This document shows, piece by piece, positions 7,852 to 15,953 of a stretch of DNA of 42,641 nt. Position numbers and translations under genes: made by a program. Under the pieces are notes generated by a model, which was not told the origin of the DNA, did not search any database, and worked only from the letters and a program-made list of their open reading frames with translations. The stretch comes from CAZEAN01 sp964510225. Its GTDB lineage: Bacteria > Planctomycetota > Planctomycetia > Isosphaerales > Isosphaeraceae. The stretch spans positions 1 through 42,641 of the forward strand of contig CAZEAN010000049.1 in assembly GCA_964510225.1 (NCBI GenBank), read 5' to 3'. Positions within the stretch are counted from its first letter, which is position 1, and every line of letters begins with the position of its first letter.

Positions 7852-10818
7852 ATGAAGTATCTCCGTTGGTTCGTGATCGGGCTCATTGTGCTGGTGGTGA
7901 TTGCCATCCTGCTTTTCGTAGCCCAGCGGCAGCGACGTGCAGCGTTCGAGTCTGGACTCCGGCAAGCGTTCGAGGCCATGTCAGCAGGCGAGCCGTACAA
8001 AGCGCTCCCGATTCTTCGAGGTCTCAATCCTGGGCCTGCCAACGAAGCTCAGGTCGATTACTTAATTGGATACTGTGACCGAGGACAAGGTCACTTTGAT
8101 CAAGCCAGAATAGTCTGGGACGTTCTGCAACCTCATCCGAGTTTGGCCCATGACGCCGGTCCAGCACTCGCCGATCGGCTGATTGAACTCGGCCATTATG
8201 CCGAAGCCGAGAGGCTTGTGAACGAAGCAATTGATAAGGTCGAATCAGAAGATGGCTTACTTGCCGCGAAGCTCCGCGAGCGGCTCGTGGTCCTCTTTCG
8301 ATTGATGGGTCGTCGCACTGAATTGAAGCCTCTGATCCAAACTACCTGGAACGAAGTCGCCACGGGAGGCTCATCAACAGACCTCGCGGGAATATCGGAG
8401 CCCAGGAATCTGCTCCGGCAACATACAGTCGCTGATCTTGAACCTCCCGGAGTCGAGCAACTGAGAAGCCAACTGAACCGTGCGTATCAGCAGGCCCCCA
8501 AAGATGAGGGGGTCTGGCTCGGTTTGGCGAACTTGGCAATTCTCGAAGGGGACTTCGGAGCAGCCCATCAATGGCTCGATCGATTCGAGAGCCAGACGTC
8601 CCCACGATTGCCAGTCATCAGTGCACAATTCCGACTTGCGCAGGCGGAAGAAGATCTCCGAGGCGCACTCGACGCGGTCCGTGACATTAACTTCGTGAAC
8701 AGTGACCCGGAACGATGGGTCCTCGTTGTCGCCTGGCTTGCTGAAGAAACCGGTGATCGGATCCGGGCTATTGACGCCTATCGATGGATTTTGGAAGGGA
8801 ATCCCACTGATCTTAGTGCCATGGAGAAACTCGCCGCCCTCCTCGCAGAATCCGGGAGGCGGCAAGAAGCTCAGGATCTGAGAACCCGGAAGGGGGAACT
8901 GGATACTCTCCTCAATCGCTATCGTGAGCAACATTATAAGGCAAATCCCGCCACTGACGGTCCTACGATGGCGGAGTCGGCCGAACAACTCGGGCGCTAC
9001 TTTGAGGCAAATGCCTGGTGGACCTTGTACGCCAAAGCCAATGGCCATAGCGACAATTCTCGTGAGGCTTTGAGACGGCTTGAGACGATTCTCGCCAACC
9101 TTGATACTCGGTCGCGGGCCATCCCGATCAAATTTGGGCACAGTGGAACCCTTGATCGGGTCCGCGCTGCGACGATTGTCCGTGATTCGGTCGATCGGGG
9201 TTCCATACCCCCCGTTGAGTTTGTTGAGAGCGCTGCCGAGGCTGGTCTTGAGTTTAGACACGAGCCGGGACGTACTCCGGATCGCCAATTGCCCGAAACG
9301 ATGAGCGGTGGAGTCGCACTTCTCGACTTCGATAGCGATGGCTCTCTCGACATCTTCGCCGTCCAAGGGGGTCAACTTCGCGGTGATCCTTTAGATCAGA
9401 ACGATTTGGGCAGCCGACTTTACCGGAACCTTGGCGACGGCACCTTCGAAGATGTCACAACATCGGCTGGCCTCGGAAGCGTTCCCAGCGGCTATGGCCA
9501 CGGTGTAACAGTCGCTGATTTCGATCAGTCAGGGACGCCGGATCTCTTGATCACGCGGCTTGGTTCACTCCTGCTCTTGCGTAATCGCGGCGACGGCTCT
9601 TTCGAAGATGCGACAACCGAAGTGGGACTTGGCGGCGAGCGTGGTTGGCCAACCTCGGCGGCCTTTGCCGACATCGACCTCGATGGAGATCTTGATCTCT
9701 ACGTGGCCCATTATGTTGCGTGGGATGTCAACGATCCTCAGCGCTGTCCCAAGCCTGACGGAGAGAACTCCTACTGTCATCCTTTGGTTCTCGAAGGGAC
9801 CCATGACCGTCTCTATCGCAACGATAACGGCCAGTTTCTGGATATTTCGGAGGAGGCAGGAATTCAGATCGATCCGCCTGGTCGAGGGCTCGGGGTCCTT
9901 GCGGCCGACCTCGATCAAGATGGAATGATCGACTTTTATGTTGCCAACGATGCGACAGCAAACTTCTTCTTTCGTAATCTCGGCAACGGTCGATTCGAAG
10001 AAAGCGCTGAGGTTGCTGGCCTCGCCGGGAACAGTCGTGGTGGTTACCAAGCAGGGATGGGGATTGCGTGTGGCGATCTGAACGCTGATGGGCTCCTCGA
10101 CCTGGTTGTTACCAACTTTTTCGGTGAAGGATCGACCTACTACGAAAATCTCGGTAGTGGCATCTTTACGGATCGATCGGAGTCGATCGGACTCTATGCG
10201 GCCACGCATTCGATGCTCGGCTTCGGAACCGCGTTTCTCGATGCCAACAGTGATGGGCATCTTGACCTAATGACGGTCAACGGCCACGTCGACGATTTCC
10301 GTCCCCAATTCCCATACGAGATGCCTACCCAATTGCTCCTCGGCGATTCACGCGGTCGGCTCCACCCGATTCCAGACGAAATCAAGTCGGACCCTTGGAT
10401 TGCCCCCAAACTCGGTCGAGGATTGGCAGTTGGAGACTTCGACAACGATGGCCGGTCTGACGCAGTTGGACTCTTCCAAGGAAATCCTCTTGGTCTCTAC
10501 ATGAACCACTCGACGACAGGTCACCACATCACCATCTCCCTTGAGGGGAAGGAAGCCAACCGTGACGCGATCGGCGCACTAGTACGCTTGAGGGCGGGTG
10601 GGAAGTCGTTCCTCCTCCCGAGATTCGGTGGCGGGAGCTATCAGTCAAGCTCTTCGAGCCGACTTCAGATCGGCTTGGGAGAAGCCGACGGGATTTCCGA
10701 TCTCCAGGTGACTTGGCCCGGAGGCAAGGAAGAGTCGTTCGGATCCCTGGCGGTGGATCGGCACTACCGACTTCGACAGGGGAGTGGATTGGCCGAACTA
10801 GTGAAGAAGTTCGAGTAG
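7852..10818 (+). CDS. TPR-VCBS/FG-GAP-ASPIC (UnbV/CRTAC1-like) membrane-anchored protein
   Basis: The ~988-residue protein opens with a transmembrane signal anchor (MKYLRWFVIGLIVLVVIAIL). A helical tetratricopeptide-type region follows for ~400 residues. Then come at least seven calcium-loop-like VCBS/FG-GAP repeats (DFDSDGSLD, DFDQSGTPD, DIDLDGDLD, DLDQDGMID, DLNADGLLD, DANSDGHLD, DFDNDGRSD), and the end is an ASPIC/UnbV domain (GALVRLRAGG ... LQVTWPGGKEESF). This corresponds to the 'CRTAC1 family' proteins abundant in planctomycetes; they are predicted extracytoplasmic beta-propeller proteins of unknown substrate. The frame is open from 7714, but ATG 7852 is chosen because the hydrophobic anchor begins there. 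It is followed by an LRR lipoprotein 186 bp downstream. Confidence 0.9.
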   Translation: MKYLRWFVIGLIVLVVIAILLFVAQRQRRAAFESGLRQAFEAMSAGEPYKALPILRGLNPGPANEAQVDYLIGYCDRGQGHFDQARIVWDVLQPHPSLAHDAGPALADRLIELGHYAEAERLVNEAIDKVESEDGLLAAKLRERLVVLFRLMGRRTELKPLIQTTWNEVATGGSSTDLAGISEPRNLLRQHTVADLEPPGVEQLRSQLNRAYQQAPKDEGVWLGLANLAILEGDFGAAHQWLDRFESQTSPRLPVISAQFRLAQAEEDLRGALDAVRDINFVNSDPERWVLVVAWLAEETGDRIRAIDAYRWILEGNPTDLSAMEKLAALLAESGRRQEAQDLRTRKGELDTLLNRYREQHYKANPATDGPTMAESAEQLGRYFEANAWWTLYAKANGHSDNSREALRRLETILANLDTRSRAIPIKFGHSGTLDRVRAATIVRDSVDRGSIPPVEFVESAAEAGLEFRHEPGRTPDRQLPETMSGGVALLDFDSDGSLDIFAVQGGQLRGDPLDQNDLGSRLYRNLGDGTFEDVTTSAGLGSVPSGYGHGVTVADFDQSGTPDLLITRLGSLLLLRNRGDGSFEDATTEVGLGGERGWPTSAAFADIDLDGDLDLYVAHYVAWDVNDPQRCPKPDGENSYCHPLVLEGTHDRLYRNDNGQFLDISEEAGIQIDPPGRGLGVLAADLDQDGMIDFYVANDATANFFFRNLGNGRFEESAEVAGLAGNSRGGYQAGMGIACGDLNADGLLDLVVTNFFGEGSTYYENLGSGIFTDRSESIGLYAATHSMLGFGTAFLDANSDGHLDLMTVNGHVDDFRPQFPYEMPTQLLLGDSRGRLHPIPDEIKSDPWIAPKLGRGLAVGDFDNDGRSDAVGLFQGNPLGLYMNHSTTGHHITISLEGKEANRDAIGALVRLRAGGKSFLLPRFGGGSYQSSSSSRLQIGLGEADGISDLQVTWPGGKEESFGSLAVDRHYRLRQGSGLAELVKKFE

Positions 10819-11004
10819 CCATTGTCGACGAAGCCGGAACGGCGACCGATTACGGCCCGCATGTCGCCATCCGGTCGCCGAGTCGATTCGGAGCTGTTAC
10901 AATCCGCCTTGTATTGATTCCAGGAGGACATTACTCCCCTCAACAACGGTTGTGGGGCTCTTCTCACTCCCTCATGTACAAGTCATCGGATTGGATAGCA
11001 CGCA

Positions 11005-11859
11005 ATGATGCGAGTTCATCTGTTTTTCGGTTTGCTGCTCGTTGCCATCGCTGGTTGCGGTGGGTCGGTCAGCCCATCACTCGTCAAGGAAATTGAAGAC
11101 GCGGGTGGAAGTCTCCAACGCAATGACGGAGGGGACGTCCTCGTCGTCAATTTGAGCGGTGCGGAGATTGACGACACGATCCTAGGCGAAATTGCGACGA
11201 TTGGTTCGCTGCAAACCCTGATCCTCAGCGAAACCGCGATCACCGACGAAGGGCTCAAGCAGCTCGGGGCCCTTCAGAATTTGACCAAGCTTGACCTCTC
11301 ACGGACCGCAGTATCAGATGAAGGTATCACCGCCGTTGAATCGCTCCCGAAGCTCAACGTCTTGATTCTTGACGGCACTCAAATTACTGATGCCTGCCTT
11401 GAAAGCCTCAGTAATTTGACCGCACTCGCTGAACTCAATCTCGCAAGGACAGGCATCACCGACGCTGGAATGGAAGCGCTTGGCAAGATTGACACGATCC
11501 GGACCCTCCATCTCACAGAGACACCTATTACCGGTGCGACACTCTCCGAACTGGAGTCGATCAGTCAACTGACGACGCTTTACCTCGACGGCACGGAACT
11601 CAACGACGAGACGATTGGCCAAGTTGAAAGCCTCACACAGCTCGGTAATCTTTACCTCAGCGACACCATCTTGACCGACAAAGCCGTTCCATCGCTCCAA
11701 GCATTGAAGGATTTGGCTTACCTTTATTTGAGCCAAACTTTCATTTCGGAAGATGGCGTGGATGAGCTCGCAGCGGTGATTCCCGACACCATCATTCCAC
11801 CCCGAAAGTTCCGGACTGATTCCCCACCGGCGGAAGAATCTGGCCAAGACGAGAATTGA
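11005..11859 (+). CDS. Leucine-rich-repeat lipoprotein
   Basis: The 284-residue product has a lipoprotein signal peptide with lipobox AIAGC (lipidated Cys18) and then about eight tandem 24-residue leucine-rich repeats of the bacterial type 'L..L.L..T.ITD.GL..L..L..L' (for example LILSETAITDEGLKQLGAL). The repeats start near residue 65 and run to about residue 260, followed by a short polar tail. It is expected to be tethered to a membrane surface and to bind other proteins. Either ATG 11005 or 11008 can serve as start. It may share a transcript with the ASPIC gene. A hairpin at 11870-11893 lies just after the stop but lacks a T-run. Confidence 0.88.
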   Translation: MMRVHLFFGLLLVAIAGCGGSVSPSLVKEIEDAGGSLQRNDGGDVLVVNLSGAEIDDTILGEIATIGSLQTLILSETAITDEGLKQLGALQNLTKLDLSRTAVSDEGITAVESLPKLNVLILDGTQITDACLESLSNLTALAELNLARTGITDAGMEALGKIDTIRTLHLTETPITGATLSELESISQLTTLYLDGTELNDETIGQVESLTQLGNLYLSDTILTDKAVPSLQALKDLAYLYLSQTFISEDGVDELAAVIPDTIIPPRKFRTDSPPAEESGQDEN

Positions 11860-12270
11860 GCGACGGTCTGCGGTGGGAGATCTCTCCTACCGCGACGGCC
11901 TCCAAGGAAGGGTCGGCCAAGCAACCGCAACGTTCTTGAGTGCAGATTTAGTTCCTGCTGAGTTGGCGTTCGTTGTCAGATTCAATTCGATACGAGTAAA
12001 TCCGTTGCAATTCTAAAAGTAACTAGTCGATTGCCTTTTATCGAATTAGCGTTGTAGTGATTGGGTAGCAGTTGGACTCATCACTTAGAGTCCCACGAGG
12101 CGGAGAAGCTCTCAGTGAGCCTTGGATTAAACAGCGTCTGAGTTTTAAGCCGCTGTGGTCAAACGAGCTGCGGTAGAAAGTGAATGCCCCTTGAAACGAC
12201 TCCGTCTCTAGTCGACTTCGGTCCCTACAGCTTGTTTCCTAGACGTAGAGCTTTGCGAACAGAGATCATC
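11860..12270. other. Intergenic region between convergent LRR and DUF1559 genes
   Basis: About 410 bp up to the terminator at 12271, with no supported gene. It holds an imperfect inverted repeat GCGGTGGGAGA/TCTCCTACCGC (11870-11893) immediately after the LRR gene, which could end that transcript although no T-tract follows. The remainder is relatively AT-rich and shows nothing I recognise. Confidence 0.5.
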
Positions 12271-12309
12271 AAAAAAAGGACTCCGGAATCACATTCGATC
12301 CCGGAGTCC
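12271..12309 (-). terminator. Rho-independent terminator of the DUF1559 transcript
   Basis: On the minus strand a perfect 9-bp stem GGACTCCGG/CCGGAGTCC (plus coordinates 12278-12286 with 12301-12309, loop 14 nt) is followed directly by seven Ts (12271-12277 as As). It lies ~60 bp after the DUF1559 stop and would end the long minus-strand gene run. Confidence 0.9.
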
Positions 12310-12369
12310 GATTGAAGCTTGCATTGGCGATGTACGATCAACGACAAACTATCGATTGAATCGATATGC

Positions 12370-13389
12370 TTAGAACTGATCGGCACTGACAATTTCACCA
12401 CCGTTGCTGGTGGTCAATGCGCGCCAAACGAAGACATCGATTGATTCTTTGAAGAACTTCACACTACCGTCACAGAGTGCAGCAACGACCCCACCGGGGT
12501 GCTCGCTCCGTGCGGCGAAAGTCTTGTCGAGTTCTTCCGTAACCGGAGTACAAGGAGGGTTGGGTGCGACGTTGTTGCACCAGAAGCCATCAATGACGTC
12601 GGGGGAGTTGCTGTTGGGGGTCAAGAAGCCTTGGAACCCGGTTGCGTCACCCCACTGAGTGAAACCGCGGAGGTCACGGCCTTGAGGAATAATGATTTCG
12701 GAGAACATCAGGGTATTGCTCAAACCATCCTTGATAGCTCCAAAATCGGCAGTCTTCCTGGTGGTTCGTCCCGGTGAGTATTCTGGGCCGATGTCAATGT
12801 TCGGTGAACCCATATCGAGGAACGGAGCACCACGGAAAACGATGTTGAATGCGGGGATGTCAAGCTGCGAGAGGGTGGTATTACCGAGGTTTGCCACGTA
12901 GTTGCGGTACTTGCAGATATAACGCTTGCTTGTACCGAATTCTTGGACAGTCCGGGTAATCGGCGGATTAGAGTTTTCGCCGGAGTCGCTCGGGCAGAGA
13001 TAAGCGGAGATGTCGAGGTTGGCAACGGTTTGGTTGGTGACACCGAAGTATCGGAAGTTACCATCATGACCCAACGCGCGGGCGGCCGGGTCGTTGTTGC
13101 CGTTGAAGTTGAACGAATCGTAGGCAGCATTCTGCTCAAGCTGCGGGAGGATGAAGATCTGCCATGTCCCCCAGCAGCAGCCCTTTCGACCCGGGGGGAG
13201 GGAGGTGAAGGCATCGTGATAGTTATGTGCAGCAAGTGCGACCTGCTTGAGGTTATTGGTGCACTGAGCACGTCGGGCCGCTTCACGAGCCGACTGCACT
13301 GCAGGGAGCAAGAGTGCGATCAGGACACCGATGATGGCGATGACCACCAAGAGTTCGATCAGGGTAAAGCCACGTCGTGAGGCTCGCAT
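12370..13389 (-). CDS. DUF1559 prepilin-like protein (type II pseudopilin N-terminus)
   Basis: The 339-residue protein begins MRASRRGFTLIELLVVIAII: a prepilin cleavage motif (RRG|FTLIELL) followed by a hydrophobic helix. The N-terminal methylation site leads into a DUF1559 domain with REAARRAQC and ends with the H-x9-DG motif (HPGGVVAALCDGSVKFF) typical of the planctomycete-expanded family ('SBP_bac_10'). Such proteins are processed by a prepilin peptidase and found at the cell surface; their role is unknown. The start at 13389 is supported by GGAGAG at 13398-13403; the frame is open further upstream to 13434, but that part is not pilin-like. It is 68 bp after the lipoprotein gene, a frequent pairing in planctomycetes. 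Confidence 0.95.
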   Translation of the reverse strand: MRASRRGFTLIELLVVIAIIGVLIALLLPAVQSAREAARRAQCTNNLKQVALAAHNYHDAFTSLPPGRKGCCWGTWQIFILPQLEQNAAYDSFNFNGNNDPAARALGHDGNFRYFGVTNQTVANLDISAYLCPSDSGENSNPPITRTVQEFGTSKRYICKYRNYVANLGNTTLSQLDIPAFNIVFRGAPFLDMGSPNIDIGPEYSPGRTTRKTADFGAIKDGLSNTLMFSEIIIPQGRDLRGFTQWGDATGFQGFLTPNSNSPDVIDGFWCNNVAPNPPCTPVTEELDKTFAARSEHPGGVVAALCDGSVKFFKESIDVFVWRALTTSNGGEIVSADQF

Positions 13390-13457
13390 GGAATTCGCTC
13401 TCCGATAAACATTGGGTAGGAAAAGAGGAAGCAAGCCCCCCCGCCAAGGGGCGATGA

Positions 13458-13937
13458 TTACTGTGAGGTGAGGTCAAAATTGGCGGGAGGATTTTCTCCG
13501 GCAACAACCTCAAGAGTGAGGGTGGATTCGGAATTGTACTTGGTGGGGACCATTTCTTTCATGGGCGGCAAGAATTCATCGCCGGGCATTGTACCTTCAG
13601 TAGGTTCAGGCATGTCCCCGCCTGCGGAGTTAATTGAGACGTTGTACTTCCCAGGAACTGGCCCGTTGGTGTTGTTGAACACTAACTGCCCATCAACGAT
13701 CTCAACCGCTGTCGCCGTGGTGCTTTCCGGGGATGCGGGGTCAAGCGTGATTAAGCCGGAGGGCAAAGGGTTGCCGTCAAGGGTGACCATTCCCTGAATC
13801 CGCTGCCGATCGAGACCGTCATCCGATCCGCAGCCAGCGAGGATCAGAAAAAGAGAACCGAGGGCTACTGTTCCTGCGTGCTTGAATCGTCGCGTATGAG
13901 AGGAGGGTCTGAATGAGGGCATGAGTTTGAGAATCAT
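13458..13937 (-). CDS. Small lipoprotein with transthyretin/carboxypeptidase-regulatory-like domain
   Basis: The 159-residue protein has a hydrophobic signal and lipobox LILAGC (Cys about residue 36). It then contains a beta-sandwich sequence starting IQGMVTLDGNPLPSGLITLDP, the opening pattern of carboxypeptidase-regulatory-like/transthyretin-like domains, and PGKYNVSI further on. These short lipoproteins are regularly found beside DUF1559 genes in planctomycetes; their function is unknown. The start at 13937 has GGAGA directly before it; a second ATG at 13922 is possible. It is the gene before DUF1559 in the same direction. Confidence 0.85.
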   Translation of the reverse strand: MILKLMPSFRPSSHTRRFKHAGTVALGSLFLILAGCGSDDGLDRQRIQGMVTLDGNPLPSGLITLDPASPESTTATAVEIVDGQLVFNNTNGPVPGKYNVSINSAGGDMPEPTEGTMPGDEFLPPMKEMVPTKYNSESTLTLEVVAGENPPANFDLTSQ

Positions 13938-14220
13938 TCTCCGTGTCTGGTTGTTCGATCTTGATCCTGAAGCTGAACTGTTGAATCAAATTATCGTTCT
14001 GTTAGGAATCAATGAGGAAAAGAATTCGCACCGCTAATAGTGAACTGCTCGGACTTGTGAGTCAAGCAAAAAAGAAGCCGATTAAAATATCATTGTGTCA
14101 AGGGGGAGTCGGAGAACTTCAGGGAAGATGGCATGCCCATCCTGCGGAGCACCAATCACCTACCGTCCGAGTCGATTCCAAAACGCGGTGTTCGGGATGG
14201 GCCGTTTCCTAGAGTATTTC

Positions 14221-14724
14221 TCAACGTTCACGAATAGCGCGCTGGACGTCCCGCTTGGCTTCTCGGGTTTTGATTGCTTCACGTTTGTCGTGGAGTTTGC
14301 GGCCTCGCGCAACTGCGATTTCAACCTTCGCCAAGCCGCCTTTGAAGTAGAGAGATAGCGGGACAATGGTCAGTCCTTTTTCGGCTGCCTTAGTTCGGAG
14401 TCGTTCAATCTCACGACGGTGAAGAAGGAGTTTTCGAGGACGTTTCGGCGTGTGATTCATCCGATTTGCCTGCTCATATTCCGGGATGTCAACCCCCATG
14501 AGCCAAACTTCGGCGCGCTCAATGTTGGCAAACGCATCCTCGAGGTTTGCCTTCCCATTCCGGAGACTCTTCACTTCAGTTCCGGTGAGAACAATGCCAG
14601 CTTCGACCTTTTCGAGGAGGTCGAATTCGTGGCGGGCACGACGGTTCCGGGCAATGATCTTCTGCCCCGACCCTTTCGCGTCCTTCTTCTCCTTCGACTT
14701 ACTCCCGCCGCCCTTTTTCGACAT
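14221..14724 (-). CDS. smpB: SsrA-binding protein SmpB
   Basis: The 167-residue protein matches SmpB across its length: IIARNRRARHEFDLLEKVEAGIVLTGTEVKSLR at the start of the OB-fold, ANLEDAFANIERAEVWL, then PKRPRKLLLHRREIERL and LTIVPLSLYFKGG, ending in the basic tail GRKLHDKREAIKTREAKRDVQRAIR. It binds the tRNA-like domain of tmRNA and the stalled ribosome's decoding centre. A lysine/glycine-rich N-terminal extension of ~20 residues precedes the core. AAGGA eight bases before the ATG supports the start. It lies ~105 bp after the folK stop and about 7 kb from ssrA. Confidence 0.97.
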   Translation of the reverse strand: MSKKGGGSKSKEKKDAKGSGQKIIARNRRARHEFDLLEKVEAGIVLTGTEVKSLRNGKANLEDAFANIERAEVWLMGVDIPEYEQANRMNHTPKRPRKLLLHRREIERLRTKAAEKGLTIVPLSLYFKGGLAKVEIAVARGRKLHDKREAIKTREAKRDVQRAIRER

Positions 14725-14829
14725 CTACCAAATCCTTGGATTAGGCTCAGCCTCGCGTTCTTCAGTTCATGAAGAAATTCTAAAGCCGGTGTCAGGAACT
14801 CGGCAAGGAGCGATGCGGAACTGAGGTAA

Positions 14830-15870
14830 CTACCCGTCCCGAGTCGCTGCGCAAGCCGCAGTTATTTGATCGATAATCAACTCATCATCGTCGTCTTGTT
14901 CGAGAACCAGATGAGGAGGCCGCCGATCCTCAAGGACCATCAACTCGCTCGATCGTTTGGGCCTGGGGACTTCAACGATCAACGCGACAAATGTTGGTAG
15001 TCCGAGCCCCCTCACCTCGGCAATCGCAAGATCGAGTTGCTCCTTGAGAAGCTCTCTGTCCCAACTGGCCCAGAATTGGGGAGGCGAGTTTTCAACCACA
15101 TTCCGCATGAACGCGAGTTGCATATCAAAGAATAGATCGCTGAAGATCCAGTCTAGAGGATTGCGACCCGAGAAATAGCCCTCTATAAGAAGCTTAAGTT
15201 CGCTAATAGCTCTTCCAAGTAGAATTAGGACGTGCTGAAGCTCTTCAGGAGACCGAAAGTGTCTAAACAGTATTTGAGGATCGAACAAGACCTCAGTGCC
15301 GCTAACGATCCTCGCGATCCTTTTCGTGGTCATTCTCATTGGTACCAAGCCCATGAGGTCTCCCGAATGATGAATGCACTGCATGATCGGGACATAGCTG
15401 GGACGTCGATCAAGATTGAGTAGGAGGTCGAGGATCGTCCTCCCCGTGATCGGCTCGATGACGTCGGGAGCAATTTCGGCGAGAGGCGCAAGGACAAATC
15501 GACGGACCGCCATTCTCGGGTGGGGTACCGTCAGATGATCCTGGTCAATAATCTCTGGGCCGAATAGGAGGAGATCGAGATCGAGCGTCCGGGCTCCCCA
15601 GCGGATATCCCTGACCCTCCCCGCCTCCTCTTCCACCTTAATGAGAAGTCGGTGCAATTCCGGAGCGCCTCGGGAACAGATTAAGTGTGCCGCTGCGTTT
15701 AAGAACGCCCCCTGCCCTAAGGGGCCACCGATCGGCTTCGTCTCGTGATAGCGACTGACCGATTTGATGCTGACCCCGTCTGCTTCACTGATGGCGACAA
15801 TCGCACGATCTAGGTTCTCTTTCCGATCTCCAAGATTGCTCCCAAGCGCAATGAACGCCTCTGTACTCAT
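14830..15870 (-). CDS. folK: FolK (HPPK) fused to a C-terminal deoxynucleoside-kinase-like domain
   Basis: Residues 1-150 are 2-amino-4-hydroxy-6-hydroxymethyldihydropteridine pyrophosphokinase: AFIALGSNLGDR at the start, YETKPIGGP-like substrate loop, RDIRWGARTLDLDLLLFG with the metal-binding DLD, and VPHPRM. The enzyme transfers pyrophosphate from ATP to 6-hydroxymethyl-dihydropterin in folate synthesis. The remaining ~190 residues (IFSDLFFDMQLAF, RELLKEQLDLA) resemble the deoxynucleoside-kinase-like extension of planctomycete FolK proteins, where I would expect a P-loop near residue 160; here that stretch (about 160-175) has no GxxxxGK. This assignment of the extension is from memory and inference. 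Start 15870 is chosen because the FolK core begins there; the frame continues to 15957. Confidence 0.85.
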   Translation of the reverse strand: MSTEAFIALGSNLGDRKENLDRAIVAISEADGVSIKSVSRYHETKPIGGPLGQGAFLNAAAHLICSRGAPELHRLLIKVEEEAGRVRDIRWGARTLDLDLLLFGPEIIDQDHLTVPHPRMAVRRFVLAPLAEIAPDVIEPITGRTILDLLLNLDRRPSYVPIMQCIHHSGDLMGLVPMRMTTKRIARIVSGTEVLFDPQILFRHFRSPEELQHVLILLGRAISELKLLIEGYFSGRNPLDWIFSDLFFDMQLAFMRNVVENSPPQFWASWDRELLKEQLDLAIAEVRGLGLPTFVALIVEVPRPKRSSELMVLEDRRPPHLVLEQDDDDELIIDQITAACAATRDG

Positions 15871-15953
15871 CCACCACCCCCAATCCCTCAATCGATCATT
15901 TACACGGGTTGCGCCGGACCTTCGATCGAACGACCCCCTGCTGTCGATTGGAA

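Noticed and set aside
8374..9375. 333-codon open frame antisense to the ASPIC/VCBS gene
   Set aside because: It lies opposite a gene with strong domain evidence and its translation shows no family pattern.
9565..10260. 231-codon open frame antisense to the same gene
   Set aside because: Mirror of the repeated VCBS codons; no motif or start signal.
14095..14358. Plus-strand frame with a zinc-ribbon-like MACPSCGAPITYRPS start
   Set aside because: Only one Cys pair, and most of it is antisense to smpB; a small gene ending before smpB cannot be excluded but has no support.
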